Source: Megascapheus bottae
Taxonomy: Eukaryota > Chordata > Mammalia > Rodentia > Geomyidae
NCBI GenBank assembly: GCA_024803745.1
Contig: JANJXV010000160.1
Coordinates: 1,184,001-1,248,000 of the forward strand
Length of the DNA stretch: 64,000 nucleotides
Reading direction: 5' to 3'
How positions within the stretch are numbered: position 1 is the first letter of the stretch; each line of letters starts with the position of its first letter. Below, in pieces: positions 11,676 to 23,850 of the stretch. The translations under genes and the position numbers were made by a program. Under the pieces are notes generated by a model that saw nothing but the letters and a program-made list of their open reading frames with translations, did not search any database and was not told the origin of the DNA.

Positions 11676-11679
<4 letters not shown>

Positions 11680-11729
<50 letters not shown>

Positions 11730-11760
11730 GATAGATAGATAAATAGATACATAAATACAT
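11680..11760. repeat. (CT)n followed by (GATA)n-like microsatellite
   Basis: A pure CT run at 11681-11725, then caccagatagatagataaat and atacataaatacata. This is a second pyrimidine array only about 220 bp from the larger one, with a tetranucleotide repeat at its right edge. Confidence 0.95.
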
Positions 11761-12081
11761 ATGGTAAGTACATATACAGTGAATTTATTTTAAAACACAA
11801 AGAAGATAAGGGTTGAGGTGCTTGCACTCAAAATGCAAAGCCTTTCAAAATGACATAGTAATGAATTAAATTCTGTATGTTCTCTCAGAAGGAGAAGCAA
11901 GAAGTGTCCCTAACAAGGAGAAAAGTTTAAAAAGCATAGAGAAAACATTATCATCAGTTCCTCTCCTTTGGCTTTGTAGTTGAGTAGGATGAGAACCCCT
12001 ATCCCTCTGACAGATTTCCTGTTTTGCACTATGCTACAATTACTCCACTGGTTAAACAGTGATTTTAAAAAATAAAAGAGA

Positions 12082-13540
12082 GAGAGGACAGAAGATGGCG
12101 CCGAGACAATAGGGACGCTGCCTAGTTCTCTCTCACAAAAAGAGAGAACCAGGGAGTCCCACGAGCCAATTATCTTAAGAAATCCACACCAACAAACTTA
12201 AAAAGCAACAGAGAAGGCCTCAAAGTGGAAAAGAAATCCAGATAAAGCTCACATCCAACTTTCTCAAAGAATTCGGAACGTGAGGACCCCTCCCCCACAT
12301 CCCTCTGCCAGTTCCAAGCCACTGAAAGCTGTGGCTGGCAGCTCCCTCCCTCAGGCCATTGACTGGAGATTGACAGGTGGGCTACCTAAGACCCAGCACC
12401 CCACCAAGGGAGGGGGAGCTGCCCCAACTCCCACCCACCCAAAGGGCTTAACTCCCAGCCCTCTGATTGGAGACTGACAAGCAGGCGGACCCTAAGATTC
12501 CTCTCCCAGGCCACTGGATCTGGAGAGTGGAGGACGCTGGGACCCGGCCTTACAACAGTGGGTAGGGTGTGCGGGAAAATAGGAGCCAGCATCTGTCCCC
12601 CCTCAATTCTTGAGTGGGGCATCCCCGCAGCTGGGAATCCTGAGGAAGACAGCACCAAGAGGCCCCCTACAGTCACAGACTCTCACAAAGCAGTGGAAAC
12701 ACAGCAGGGATCTGAAGGGCCAAAGAGCAGCCAAGCTCCCCTTCTGAGAATCAGAAAGGTGCAGCTCCGCCCTTGGAGCCCACTTCCTCAGCTGGGCCCC
12801 ACCCCTGGGAACAAAGCGGTCTCCTGTTGGTCCTACAGAGAGTCCCTGGAAACTCTCAATCCCCAGACCCTTGGCTGGGGGCCGCCCCTGGAAGCAGCAA
12901 AGGAAAAACATCTGCCCAGCACGTTCAGACTGAAGCTCCCAGATCCATCCCATGGTCCACTGAGAGGCCACTGGTTGGGCTAAGACCTAGTCGTGCAGCA
13001 ACACATAAGTTTTATTCTAATACTTTCCAAACTTTGTACTCAAATACGCTACCTACTTACCAGCTTAGGTCAGTTATCCTCACGCTATACCTTTTCTTCA
13101 TTACTACAATATTCTTACACTACTACGTTAATCCTCTTGTACCTCCCCTGACCTCTCTCATTCTATTTATCTATCTCTGGACCTCTCTTCGTCTTTCAAC
13201 CCTTAATAGTGCATGGATCTACACTTGAAGGCTGTTGAGCAATACTGTATATCTAGGTGTTTAATTATTCTCTAGGCTCAGAGGGACTTAAGGCAATAGA
13301 GATTAGATTGAGAGGCATATTGTTTTGGGTATAAATCGCTTATCAGTGGATGTATTAGACTGGTCTGTAACTGCACAAAAAGAAAGAGTGATAACACCAA
13401 TCAAAACTTATGAACATCTAGTGTCTGCCAGCTACAGAGGTTAAGGATGGTTATATCTGAAAAACTATAATTGTGTTCAGTATTAATCTTGCTCCCATTT
13501 TCAAATGGGCAGAACAAGAAACTCAAGAAAAATGTCTCAA
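12082..13540 (+). mobile_element. L1 5' UTR (copy A) reaching the first ORF1 codons
   Basis: Starts gagaggacagaagatggcgc; aagatggc is a YY1-type site at the position expected for the L1 5' end. Positions 12091-12329 match 37801-38039 without indels, differing at 16 of 239 positions by hand count. After that come about 1.1 kb of GC-rich then AT-rich UTR-like sequence and an ATG at 13505 whose product begins MGRTRNSRKMSQ, like an L1 ORF1 N-terminus. Sites that are CpG in copy B are often TpG or CpA here, consistent with methylation decay. L1 identity is inferred from position, YY1 site and ORF1-like start; no search was possible. Confidence 0.65.
13505..13540 (+). pseudogene. L1 ORF1 start remnant (about 12 codons)
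   Basis: The ATG at 13505 begins MGRTRNSRKMSQ, a short basic leader resembling mammalian L1 ORF1p (the RNA-binding trimer subunit of the L1 particle). At about 13540 the sequence changes to an antisense L1 3' UTR, so the coiled coil, RRM and C-terminal domain are absent. The frame stays open to 13831 only by chance, through foreign sequence. Confidence 0.4.
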
Positions 13541-13690
13541 CCTTCTCAAACCTTGATACCCCTTCTCATGTTTTTGTCCTCCTTTCCCTCCCCCAACCCA
13601 CCTAATCATCTTGTTTTCTCCCTTCCCTTGCCTGTTTCAAATAAACAACTAAGTGTGTGTATATATAGTATGCCAGGTAACAAAGTCAGA
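13540..13690 (-). mobile_element. L1 3' UTR fragment, antisense, abutting copy A
   Basis: The text ttctcaaaccttgatacccc, tctcatgtttttgtcctcct and aatcatcttgttttctccct is the reverse complement of the older L1 3' UTR, compare 23281-23365 and 35540-35640. The A-tail end is missing, so the join with copy A is a breakpoint and not a normal insertion edge. Confidence 0.8.
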
Positions 13691-15189
13691 TGCATTAACC
13701 ACATGAGATTCCCGAAAATGGGGGAAAAAAAGAGAAAGAAGCATGTCCCACCAAAACATCCCTATCATGACAAGAGAAAACCCCAAGTTTCCTCCCATTT
13801 CTGTATCTTCAGTTTTCAGAAAAAGATGTGAACCACAGTAGGCAAGCAATATATGTGGCCTGAATGAGCATCTATTAATAGCTTGCCAATATTAGGTTTA
13901 TGTATCTGTTTAATAAAGAAATCTTAAGAATGTGTTGAATCTAAGTAACTTTATAAAGGCTCCCCATGTGCTAAGGGTCAGTACACTTATGTTTCCCATA
14001 ATCCTTGACTATATGACAACTAGCTGTCATTCACTTGAAAAAGCCGGGACGATAACAGTGACTGCAATCTCTCCACAACACTGATCTCTGTAGCACTTGT
14101 CAGATATAACTGATTTGCCAAGGTAAGCAAGAATCTAAGGCTTCATCTGGATTTTTCTATTTTCCTTTGTAATATTTATTTTCCAGAAACCTGACTTACA
14201 TGGTTTCCATGGAAATGAGTGAAATGGTGAAGCACAGAGCTTTCAGAAGAGTGCCACAATGAAAGGAAAAGTTATTTTTGTTAATCATTTATTTAAAAAT
14301 ATTGATCAATAACACTATATAGAAGGTACTATAGAAAAAAGTTGATTGTTAAGAGTCTAATTCATATCATAGTATATAAATACTGTGAAAAGCCTATTTC
14401 AATGAATAAAGTAGACATAAGGGAAAAGTCTCTATATACTGACTTACTGGTTTATGTAAATGAATATATTATGAATCAAGTTTAATTGGTAGATATACGT
14501 ACAGATGTTTATTGTCTTAGCCTGACGTCTTATAATACATTTTCTTGATACTTTCAACTCTAAGCCTCTGCTCTTTTTCAAACTCAATATGCAGTAAACA
14601 ATTAAATGGTTAGATAAATAAATGAGATAGAAATGAATTGGACACCTCTAAATATAAATGTTAGATGCACCCAAGAGAGGAGCAGCATTGGCTCTACTGG
14701 CTACTGGTATCAGGAAAAACAGGTACAGAGCTGTGGCACAGCAAAGCACTTACAGCAGGAAGGAGACATAAAACCAATAGCGAAGAGTCCCAGGAAACAC
14801 TTGCTATCATGTCTGGCAGACAAAAGCCTAGGGGCTATAGACTGATTCCCTCGTGAAAAGCAAACACCAAAGACAAAACTCTTTCAACACTCTCTGCTAT
14901 TTCTAATTACATTTTTATTATTTGGATATTATATAGCAATTTTCTTTCCCAAATTAACTGTTTTTAAGTTGGCTTCATTCACATTATCTGCAATAGTGAC
15001 AGTAATTCAGAACAATGTCCTATAAAATCAGACTATGATAGTCGACTATACTTATGAAAGTCCTTATGATTTCAAACTGAATTATTTGTTTGATGGCTAT
15101 TGTCATTTTAGAATGCTGCTCCTTGATTCTTCTTAATGATTTTTACTGATATGCATGATGTATAGTTTTCTTTGTGCTCAAAAACTGCT
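13691..15189. other. Non-coding DNA, nothing recognised
   Basis: About 1.5 kb of AT-rich single-copy-looking sequence. Two short overlapping frames (14633-14856) have no recognisable content. Confidence 0.5.
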
Positions 15190-15425
15190 TTTCTGCAGGC
15201 TCTGGGGCTTGAAGTCAGGGTCTGGGTGCTGTCCCGAGCCCATTCGTGCTCAACGCTAGCTCTCTTACCACTTAAGGCACAGTGCCATTTCCACTATTAC
15301 TGAACGGTTGATTGGAAAGAAGAGTCTCTCAGGCTCTTCTTCCTGGGCTAGCTTCAAACCTTGATCTTCAGATCTCAGCCTCCTAAGAAGCTTCGAGTAT
15401 ATTACAAACAAGCACCATCAGCATC
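15190..15425 (-). mobile_element. Composite SINE (ID-like + 7SL/B1-like), antisense
   Basis: Minus-strand order: the 7SL-like half at the right (complement of gatctcagcctcctaagaag, about 15372, matching the …aggaggctgagatc… of B1/Alu) and the ID-like half at the left (gggcttgaagtcagggtctg and ctcttaccacttaaggcaca). The two halves are joined by the linker ttgattggaaagaagagtct. The same arrangement occurs in sense at 36340. Confidence 0.75.
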
Positions 15426-16279
15426 CAGCTCCAAAACTAATTTTAAGCAATCTTTTGTCATTTTCAGAACTGAAAGTGACAAAGACTCGGATCTAAGGTG
15501 TAACCTACTTATAGTTCACCAGCTCTCTGAACACGAGAGATGATTCCCAAATTACATTTTCTTAGATGATTTTAAGAATGCAAAGAAACCCTCAATTTCA
15601 CTCTAAATGTTTAAGGCCTGACTGGAATTCTAGAAGTCTTTTCCATAAGAAACGGAAATTTTCTTCTACCCTAGCATAAATGGGTTAAAATGCTACTTCT
15701 GAGGCCCCTACAATTACAACTTACTTGGGTTTGATACGTTCCGATTATACCTCCAAGAATATGTTATCAGGTCAATAAATAATACAAAGCACCTTTTCCT
15801 TGCTAAGAAAGGACAAGGAAAGTAACACCTTCTGGAGATAGTGAAGGTACTAGGAGATGAGGGTAATGTTCAAAGGATTATACATGGTGTTTGAAGCTAC
15901 CTGCCCAACAGAATAACCAATACTACCTGGGAAGACCTGCATTTGATCACTCAGGCCTCACTGCTCACGACCATTATTAAATATTCTCTTAGTTTCTCAG
16001 CAGGCTGCTTTGAAGTTGCCACATGGAACATTTTTCTGCATAAAGAATTATAATTCACAAAAATGAAATGCTGATATGTAGCTACAAGATGAAAGCAGAT
16101 ATTAATCTGCATACCGCTCAACTGCTCACTGACCTTGGGTTAAGGTTTATTTCTATCATATATACTGCTTATCTCTTGAGAAGTTCATTTTACCAGCAGT
16201 CAGCACAGCCTTTTGACCATAGGGATGTATTAGATACAGGGGAAATAACCAAATAATACTGGATACAGTTATGTGTGAG
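15426..16279. other. Non-coding DNA, nothing recognised
   Basis: No gene, repeat family or simple repeat that I can support. Confidence 0.45.
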
Positions 16280-16800
16280 CAAACCAAAAATATAAAGAAT
16301 GTTTTCTGGAAACATAAGGACCTGGGAAAAATGTGTTAAGTAATGTAAATCAGGTCCAGAGAGAAGAAAGGATGCATCTTTTCTCCTATAAGTGGAACAC
16401 AAAATTAATTCATAGATATATAAGTAATCACTCTGGGGTAGTATACAAGTGTACATAAGTGTATGAATCAAACTATGATAGATTCAGGGAAAAAGTCAAA
16501 GGATAAAATTCCTTAGAAAGTCTAACTCACAGTTCAACAAAATAATGCCAGAAAATATGGAAGGAAGTATTAAGGAAAGCAGGATAAGGACAAATGAAAA
16601 GAGGAAGAAGGAAGGATGCAGTTATAAAACCTAATATATGTCTTACAAAATTGGGAAAACTGAGGGAAGGTTAGGATTGAGAGGGATGGGTGGGAATGTT
16701 GAAAGGGTGACACTGATCAAGATGCAGGGTATTCATAAATGACTTTGTTGAATGGGAACTCCTTTGTACAACTACTTTAAAATTATAAAAATTTACATTT
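16280..16800 (+). mobile_element. Ancient L1 3' end fragment
   Basis: Tracks an older L1 3' region: gtgttaagtaatgtaaatca (about 16333) equals the ttaagtgaaataagccag end of ORF2, followed by ttttctcctataagtggaac. The end (tgacactgatcaagatgcag, then gaactcctttgtacaactac, then an A/T-rich tail) is typical of old mammalian L1 3' UTRs. Distinct from the younger family in this window. Confidence 0.65.
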
Positions 16801-17479
16801 TAAATTTAAAAAGTATTTTCTTATATAATTACTAATTTTCAAAGTTAGAATAAGTGAAAATCCTTTTCTTCAGGTATGTCATGTTTGCTGAAAAGTTGAT
16901 AAGCAAAACATTCCCTGAGTCAAAATAAAATCATGAAACCACTATGTTGTGAGTGTTCAAACAGAAAGCATGAACACAGCACAGATGTCAGTCCACAAAA
17001 GAATTCTAGACACAACTAAAAAGAGGTGTAGCAAAATGAACTGAATTGATTCATGTTTATGAAAATCTAAGATTCCCATGGAATTCTCTAACTTGTGAGG
17101 GACAACAAGCATATCTTTAGGTAGGAGTCCAAACACAGACACATACGTACATTGAAAAGATCTTGTGGATCAATTATAAGCATAAGAATTTATGAAATCA
17201 TGTGGAGATTTATGGAATTATCTTTAAACAATTACTAACCCTTCATCCTAAACAATTCAAAAAGGCAGTCATTAATATTTACTGTGGCTAAGACTTACAT
17301 AAGAAGCATAAATAAACCACATTTTTGCATTCTTATTAGGAAGCCAGATACTTCAAGGGTTTATACTGCTACATCACAGAAAACAAACAATTATAATACA
17401 CAACATCATTATAATAAAACACATAGCCATATGATTGTACCAATACATGCAGGAAAGTTATGTGATATTTAAAATATAA
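16801..17479. other. AT-rich non-coding DNA, nothing recognised
   Basis: Two short open frames without content. No simple repeat. Confidence 0.45.
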
Positions 17480-17990
17480 TATCAATTCATAATAAAAATA
17501 AAGAAGAACCCATATCCACATAACTATGTCCATTCATGAGGCAGTAGCTAACTTACACACTGAGGAAATGCTGGGAACTTTCTTAATAAGATCTGGAACA
17601 TGATAGGGAAGAACACACATTGGAGATAGGACAGTCTTTTAAATAAATGGTACTCAGAAAGTTGGAGATTTACATATCAGAAAACAAAATCAAAACCACT
17701 TACAAGCCACAAAAATCAGGTCATAATATATTAAAGCCCTAAACATGAGACATAAAACTTCTACAATAGTAAATAGGAGAAATGCCTCTGTACACTGGAA
17801 TAGAAAAGGACACAGTTGGATGAGACCTACAAAGCAGAGAACACCAAAGTAAAAATTTAAAAATGGCATTACCTCAAACTAAAATGCTTCTTCCCAGCTA
17901 AGGAAATAATCAACAAAGTGAAGAGCCAATCTGAAGAATGGGGAAAAAATCTGTCAATATATATTTGAAAATGGGTTATATATACAGTGT
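17480..17990 (+). mobile_element. Ancient L1 ORF2 fragment
   Basis: Follows L1 ORF2 from cagtcttttaaataaatggt (about 17633) through agacataaaacttctacaat (17749) to caacaaagtgaagagccaat (17911), the same segment with which the window opens at position 1. Many indels; an old fossil in plus orientation. Confidence 0.75.
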
Positions 17991-20962
17991 GTGTGAGGAA
18001 GTCTAAACACTCAGCCAGAACTAGCAGATTCTGTTCCGAAGAAGCCAGGTCTGATTCTGCTCAAAAAAGCCAAGAGAATTTCCACAAAGAAAGTGATGCT
18101 TTTAGTAAGTCATGCTGTAAAAGAATCAGTATGGAAAGGACTGCAACTATGAAATCCATAATTAATCTGAGAATTATGCAAAGTCCAATATTAGAAAGCA
18201 GAAGGTGAGAAAAAGTGATGTGGCAACTGTAGAGTGAGAATTGGTTGTCTTGTTTCAACTATTTCATCAGCTAAATCAAGATACAGTGGTTTAAATATCA
18301 ACTCAATTTGAAGTAGAGGTAAGTAACATTCAAGGAGCAATCGATATGATTTTAATTGTCTACTGGGAAAGAAGAGAAAAAATTGAAATTAAGGGTATAC
18401 TACTTGTTCTTTCATAAAGTGTTACCATCATCCAAGATAGGAAATAAAGGGAATTGGAAGGAAATAGTGAATTTTACTTTTACCATTTTAAGTTTTGACT
18501 CAAAGAATTACGTGCTCTGAATTACATTGAAGTGAATCCCAGGAGATGGGTGCGGGGCAGGGGACATGTGGTTGGAAGAAGCAGCTCAAGATGATCATTG
18601 AAATTTTGACAGTGCAATGTGGGCACAAGGGCAGAAGAGGAGGAAATGGCAGAAGAGAGAACCAAAGATACTAAAGCTTGACAAATAGAGAGAGATCACA
18701 ATGTGGAAAGGAATGAAAGGTGTAGAAGAAAGGAAGAGACAGGAAGTAGAATTGTTTTCTGAAAGGCAAGAAATAATTCCTTCAAGCATAAAAGTGAAAG
18801 GGCTTCTTCAGACTGTGAAAAACTGAGGGAAGTTAATTCAAAAGAGATACTAAAATTGGTCCCTGGATTTAATCTATAAGCCACCAGACATACGTTGATG
18901 GCTGAATAGTGCGAAGGAAGTGGTGGTGTGGAAACTATCATACTGCAGCGATGGAAGATGCTGGCTAGAGGAAGCCTGGCCAATCGTGTTAAATATGAGT
19001 GGAGGTTTTCTGTTAAGCTGTTCCTTTTTTCCAAAGGACAGATAAATAGGAACATCGTAGTGTGCTTGTAAATAAACATGATTTTAAACAAAATGACTAC
19101 AGAGAGAAATAGAACACATAATGCTTTAAATAGTCAACAATTGATGCTTCATCTTAGGAAAGATCCAGCACTGTCACTTTTGCTACAGTGACACACTGAA
19201 GGTGAAGTGTATTTGAAAAGAGGAAAAAGGCAGAACTTGTATTATTACACCCTCTAATTCCCTATAAATTTGAGTCTCTTCTGGGTGGTAGAGATCAAAA
19301 TATGAGGAGGAGAGGAATCATATGGCAGCAATGTGATTTCCAAATCTAGCAATTAGAATTCAAGGATAAATTGTTTGCTATTTGGGTTTGGAAATTTGTA
19401 ATATTCAAATTTACCCAGAGTAACACAGTTAAAGGTGCATGTCAACACTTGTGAGTTATTTCCTCATATCTAAATGGTTGCCATTTGCAACCACTTTCAA
19501 GTGTATTTGCTCAACAAATGCATGCTATTTGAGGAATCTACAGTGCCCAAACCATTCAAATCTGAGAAATAGGAGCTGGCTCAACCTACTGAAAGACCGC
19601 CAGGTACTAGGTTGTATTTGTAGTCATGTGGTACTTAAGAAAATGAACCTTATTTAACCAAGAAGTCTCAGTAAAATCAAGAGCTGTTGGCTAAAATTTT
19701 GCATACACACTAGTCTTCTTTTTAATCAATGTCTTTTCATCCTTTTAGGTGCTGTGATCTTTCCCATAAAGAAAACTTGGAAAACTATTCCCACAAAGCA
19801 GAATTAAATCACCAGTGAGAAGAATTATTCATGGAAGGAGTAAGGGTGATTACTGGAAATCATTCTGGGCCATGCTCCATACTGTCTAGTGCACTCTGGA
19901 GGGATTATTACATCCATAAGCTGACTTCTTACTCAGCAGGCTATCTTACAGTTCTCTAATGGCAAAAGCTAACTTGAGAACATCTGATGGTAATGCAAAT
20001 TACACCATAAATAACAATGCGAATGAATTTTAGTTAGTGGAGAATCAATTGATTCTCCTTGTAGAATTCATAATAACCAAGACATTCATGTCATATTTGA
20101 TATTGATAACTTTCTGAATTGATTAGTAAATTATTTCTTCATTTTTACATGTACTGCAGCCATATGCAGACACACATCAATTTTTCAAGTTGAATCAGAC
20201 CTCATTTAAATTTTATACTGTTCCTCCATTACCAGTAAGGGAAATGAAGAATTTGATATATTATTATATGTTAAACTTTTAACACAGTCATGAATTCTGT
20301 TTCTAAAACACTGAGTGGTTGGGCAATTGAAATAAGCACACTTTTAAGACCAGCACACTTACAATTAAACCTCATTTTAGTAACATCACAGTATTAGTGA
20401 AAAAAGTCTTAGTCTCTCTTTCAGATAGATATACTAATTAAGTATATTCACTTCATCAAACAAAATAGTGGGATTAGATCAATGCTGTGCATATTTGTAC
20501 AAATAATATAACCTTCACTTTTTGTGAGGAAAGGAATGCTCTACCAAATGAGGACTAGTTAAAATGTGGGAGAATATACCCTTGGTCGTGGTGTAGCTAT
20601 TTTTACAATGAAACCTGAACTTTGTCTAACAAGTTCCCTGGGGAATTAAGAGAAAAACACATTGAAATAGAGAATATAAATTTTAGCACAAAATTACATG
20701 GACTAACTTTAGACTTTAGAGTAAATATTCACATTGTATACAACAGGACTGAATTTCTCATGAATAAAATATACAAAGTTATCAATACTTAATTTTGTCT
20801 AGAAAGTAAAATGCATAATTGCCCAAACATTTCTCACTGGTCTTTTAAAATGTACATGATACTTCAGATGATGACAGTTTTTGGTATTGGAAATGATTAT
20901 ACAATAAATTCTAACTGGTCTGAAAAAAAAAGAAAGTAAAGTGCAGAGGAAAGCAATTCATG
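17991..20962. other. About 3 kb of non-coding DNA without recognised repeats
   Basis: Holds a purine-rich stretch at about 18540-18800 and a 20-bp perfect palindrome at 20039-20058. A 131-codon minus-strand frame (18696-19091) has no domain and lies across purine-rich text. The low repeat density stands out against the rest of the window. Confidence 0.5.
20039..20058. repeat. 20-bp perfect palindrome
   Basis: ggagaatcaattgattctcc reads the same on both strands with no spacer. It is a possible dimeric protein-binding site, or chance. Confidence 0.9.
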
Positions 20963-21060
20963 AGGGGCCGAGAGCATGGCCTAGTGGTTGAGTGTTTCTC
21001 TAACACTCATGAAGCCCTGGGTCATTGAGTCATTGCTGGTGTAGTGCTTGGATCTAATAT
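20963..21060 (+). mobile_element. tRNA-like (ID-type) SINE monomer
   Basis: ggggccgagagcatggccta then gtggttgagtgtttctctaa and gccctgggtcattgag follow the first monomer of the dimeric SINE (A-box then B-box-like). The second half is missing or badly decayed. Confidence 0.6.
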
Positions 21061-21130
21061 CCATATATTAAGGATACCATATGCCTTTTGTTCCTTTGGT
21101 CTTGACTTATCTCAATCACAATGATTTGCT

Positions 21131-21646
21131 CTAATATGTTTCTTTTTTACTATTTTTATTGTAATTGATAAAAGGGTTACATGATATTGTGCATTAATTC
21201 ACATACATTGATACCCTTTCACATGTCTTGGTCCACATTACCCTCCCCCCCACCCCCCATCTTGGTTTTCCCCCCTTCCCTATCCAATTTCAAATAACCA
21301 AATACAAATATATCCAATATATCAGATTACAAAGTGAGGTACTATAATAATATGATATAACCAAGGGACAGCAAAAGAGATGAGAGATAACATAGTACAT
21401 TAAGGACAACAATCATTCATTATATGGCTTTTGTTTCAATATCATGGAGGTCCTTTCAATTAGCTTCATACTATATGGCCTTTTGTATCAAGGTTTTGCT
21501 CTATTACAAATCTCTGCTTGTAGAGCCCAAGGTTTCTACTGATTATGACAAATGAGGGAAACCATTGAGCCTAAGTTCCTTTGAGTCTGGTTTACTTCAC
21601 TTAATATGACTTTTTCTAAGTCTTTCCATTTCATAACAAATAGGTC
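21131..21646 (-). mobile_element. L1 3' UTR plus ORF2 end, antisense
   Basis: T-run at 21143, then tattgtaattgataaaaggg, the complement of the conserved tatcaatgtatgtgaa block, a long C-rich tract (complement of the G-rich UTR tract, about 21240-21285), and the ORF2 stop complement at 21536-21538. It stops near 21646 inside the ORF2 end. Younger family, 5'-truncated to about 515 bp. Confidence 0.93.
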
Positions 21647-21699
21647 TAATCTGTTTCTTAAAGAGAAAATAAACGGGTTTACTGGGCTGTTGTTTTCAG

Positions 21700-21925
21700 T
21701 TTTTTAATAGGTGGGTCCTGCTTGAATTAAGGCCTGGTTGCTGTCTATGAGCTTTTCATTCAAGGTTAGTGCTTGAGCCACAACCCCAGTTCTGGTTTTT
21801 TTTCTGGAAGAGATAATAGTCTTATGGATTTGCTGCTGGGATGGCATTTAACCACAATCCTCAGATCTCAGCTTCCTGAGTAGCTACGATTACAGGTATA
21901 AGCCAGTGGCACCTGACTTAAACAA
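21700..21925 (-). mobile_element. Composite SINE (ID-like + 7SL/B1-like), antisense
   Basis: ID-like half: gtgggtcctgcttgaattaa and agtgcttgagccacaacccc. 7SL-like half at the right: cctcagatctcagcttcctg then agtagctacgattacaggta, the complement of the …tgtaatcccagctactcaggaggctgagatc… core. Confidence 0.8.
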
Positions 21926-22914
21926 GTTTTAATCTAAATTTTACGTATTTTATATAACTAAACATAATGGCATTTCCAACAAGAAAAGTCAAAAGTCTTA
22001 TTAAGCAATGCTTTGCATACTGTTACATCTATAACTAACCATGATTTAATTTCAGGTAATCATATTCTCAAAAGATCATTTACTTTATAAATATTGCTGT
22101 AAATTAAAACAAGTGGGAGTCAAAGAAGAGAAACAATCCAATAGTCAAGGCACAGAAACCGTAAATTCTCTTTGTTCAATTTAAGAGAACCTGGAAAACA
22201 TGCAATTTTATAACATAAGCCCTCCTGAAAAAGTTAACATTTTTGAACCTACTAATTAACGCTGATACTTAGTGCAAGCTGTATAAAATTGTTAAGAATT
22301 AATTAACTAATATAGTCTAAATAGGATCTCATTATGAACTGTAAAAACACAGGGAGGCACCTGCAAAAATTGCCTGAGGCTTTTCAAATGTAAGAGTGAT
22401 AATAAGTAATCAGAGAAAGAAAGTTTCCTTAAATTAGTCGATTTATATTTTAGATTTGGGCAAGAAAGTTATTTTTAACATTATTCTAAAAGCTTCAATA
22501 TTTTAAAATAGAAAGAAGTCAATGCATTTTAATCATCTACTGTGAAATGCCCAGAAGTGAAGTTGTTCATAGATATCTGCAAAAAAATTAGACTCCTGAA
22601 TATGCTAGAAGACCAACAATGACATGAGGCAAGAGGTATTCTTAACAGAGCTGCCAGGTCTTTGCAAAGGCTAAGTCAGATGCTAGCATGGCTGTGTCCA
22701 AAATCCAGGCATGCATAGTCTCTCTTCATTCAGTCAAAGCCAAACTCCCGGAAGAGAGTGTCAAGACCTTCTGTTATCTGCAAGCATAGCAGCAGCCCTG
22801 CCTGCCTCCTCTCTGATCCCATCTCCTCCTCGCCCTTCACTCCCACCAAGTACAGTGGTGTACATACTTGATGTTACTTCAGGGTGGCAGGTGATTTCTA
22901 ACATGAAACAGCTC
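21926..22914. other. AT-rich non-coding DNA, nothing recognised
   Basis: Includes a TAAT-rich stretch at about 22250-22320 (attaattaactaat) that resembles homeodomain-site-rich non-coding DNA but is too weak to call. Confidence 0.45.
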
Positions 22915-23180
22915 AGATCATCACTTTCCTCTGCCTGTGTGTTTCTCCCTGATGGTCACCAAACCCCCAACCTGCACACTTTGCTCATAGGTCACTTTCT
23001 CAAAGACCACTCAGCCACTGCTACCCTGCCTCATGCATTTTCAATCCTTATTCCTGTTTGAACTTTTCTCCTTTTATCCTTCTGATGTCATGTTCCTATG
23101 TGCAATATAATTTACTACTTTATTATGCTGAGTATTTATTATCTGGTTCCCTCTACAATATAAGCACTGGAGACTGTCCT
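22915..23180 (+). mobile_element. L2 LINE 3' end
   Basis: Order tcactttcctctgcctgtgt, then taggtcactttctcaaagac, then gtgcaatataatttactact, tatttattatctggttccct and acaatataagcactggagac follows the L2 3' end (…tcactttctcagagaggcc…ttattgtctgtctccc…gaatgtaagctcc). A 116-codon frame (22711-23061) runs into this element and is not a gene. Confidence 0.65.
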
Positions 23181-23211
23181 AAAAGCTGGATGTAAATTTA
23201 CAATGAAGTTT

Positions 23212-23365
23212 TTAAATTGTATTTTATTATCAGGATAAAGTATAGAGGGATTGCAGTTACATACATCGGGTATGGGGTACATTACTTCTCAAACCATGAT
23301 AACCCCTTCTCATATTTTTGTACCCCTTTCTCTTCCTCCATCCCTTCCCAATCATCTCCTAACCA
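23212..23365 (-). mobile_element. Older L1 3' UTR fragment, antisense
   Basis: aattgtattttattatcagg, then gggattgcagttacatacat, then attacttctcaaaccatgat and ccccttctcatatttttgta: the complement of the older L1 3' end, as at 5291-5412 and 13540-13690. Confidence 0.8.
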
Positions 23366-23787
23366 GGAATTGTTAATGCTAACTGATATTTAAAGGCTAT
23401 GATATAACTACTCTTTTTAGACAACTGATGTTTTCAAATCATTTGTAATAAATATAATTCATTCAACTTCTTTTCAGACTTCCGGTGAGTACCAGAAAGG
23501 ATTTACTAATGGATATTTAGCTTCCTAACATGGCACAAGCATTCAATAAGGTACCAACTAAACTGGAATTATAGTAAAATCACCTTCAGTAGCATGAATC
23601 ATAAGTAATGATTGACAACAGATAACTACCAAGGCTTTTTTTCTACAAGAGCCTATAAATGATCTCAATCTGTCTCTTAGAAGAAACAAACACCAATAAT
23701 ATCAGTGGAGATAGGAAGGTTGGGGCAGAAAAGCAACCCAGAAAAAAACTCAAACTCTTAGAAAGGAAAAAAAAATAATTAAAGCAG

Positions 23788-23850
23788 AAAGGGCCAGGGA
23801 CATGATTCAAATAGTATAGCACACACAACTCTGTCCTCAAAAATCATGAG
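23788..23850 (+). mobile_element. ID-like SINE remnant
   Basis: agggccagggacatgattca then atagtatagcacacacaact follows a tRNA-derived SINE head (…ggctcaagtggtagagcac…). Only one monomer is visible. Confidence 0.45.

Noticed and set aside
12558..13228. Overlapping open frames of 122-151 codons on both strands
   Set aside because: They lie inside the L1 5' UTR (copy A), are GC-rich, overlap each other on both strands and show no domain.
22711..23061. 116-codon plus-strand frame with a proline/serine-rich start
   Set aside because: Its second half is L2 LINE 3' sequence, and there is no splice context or known domain.
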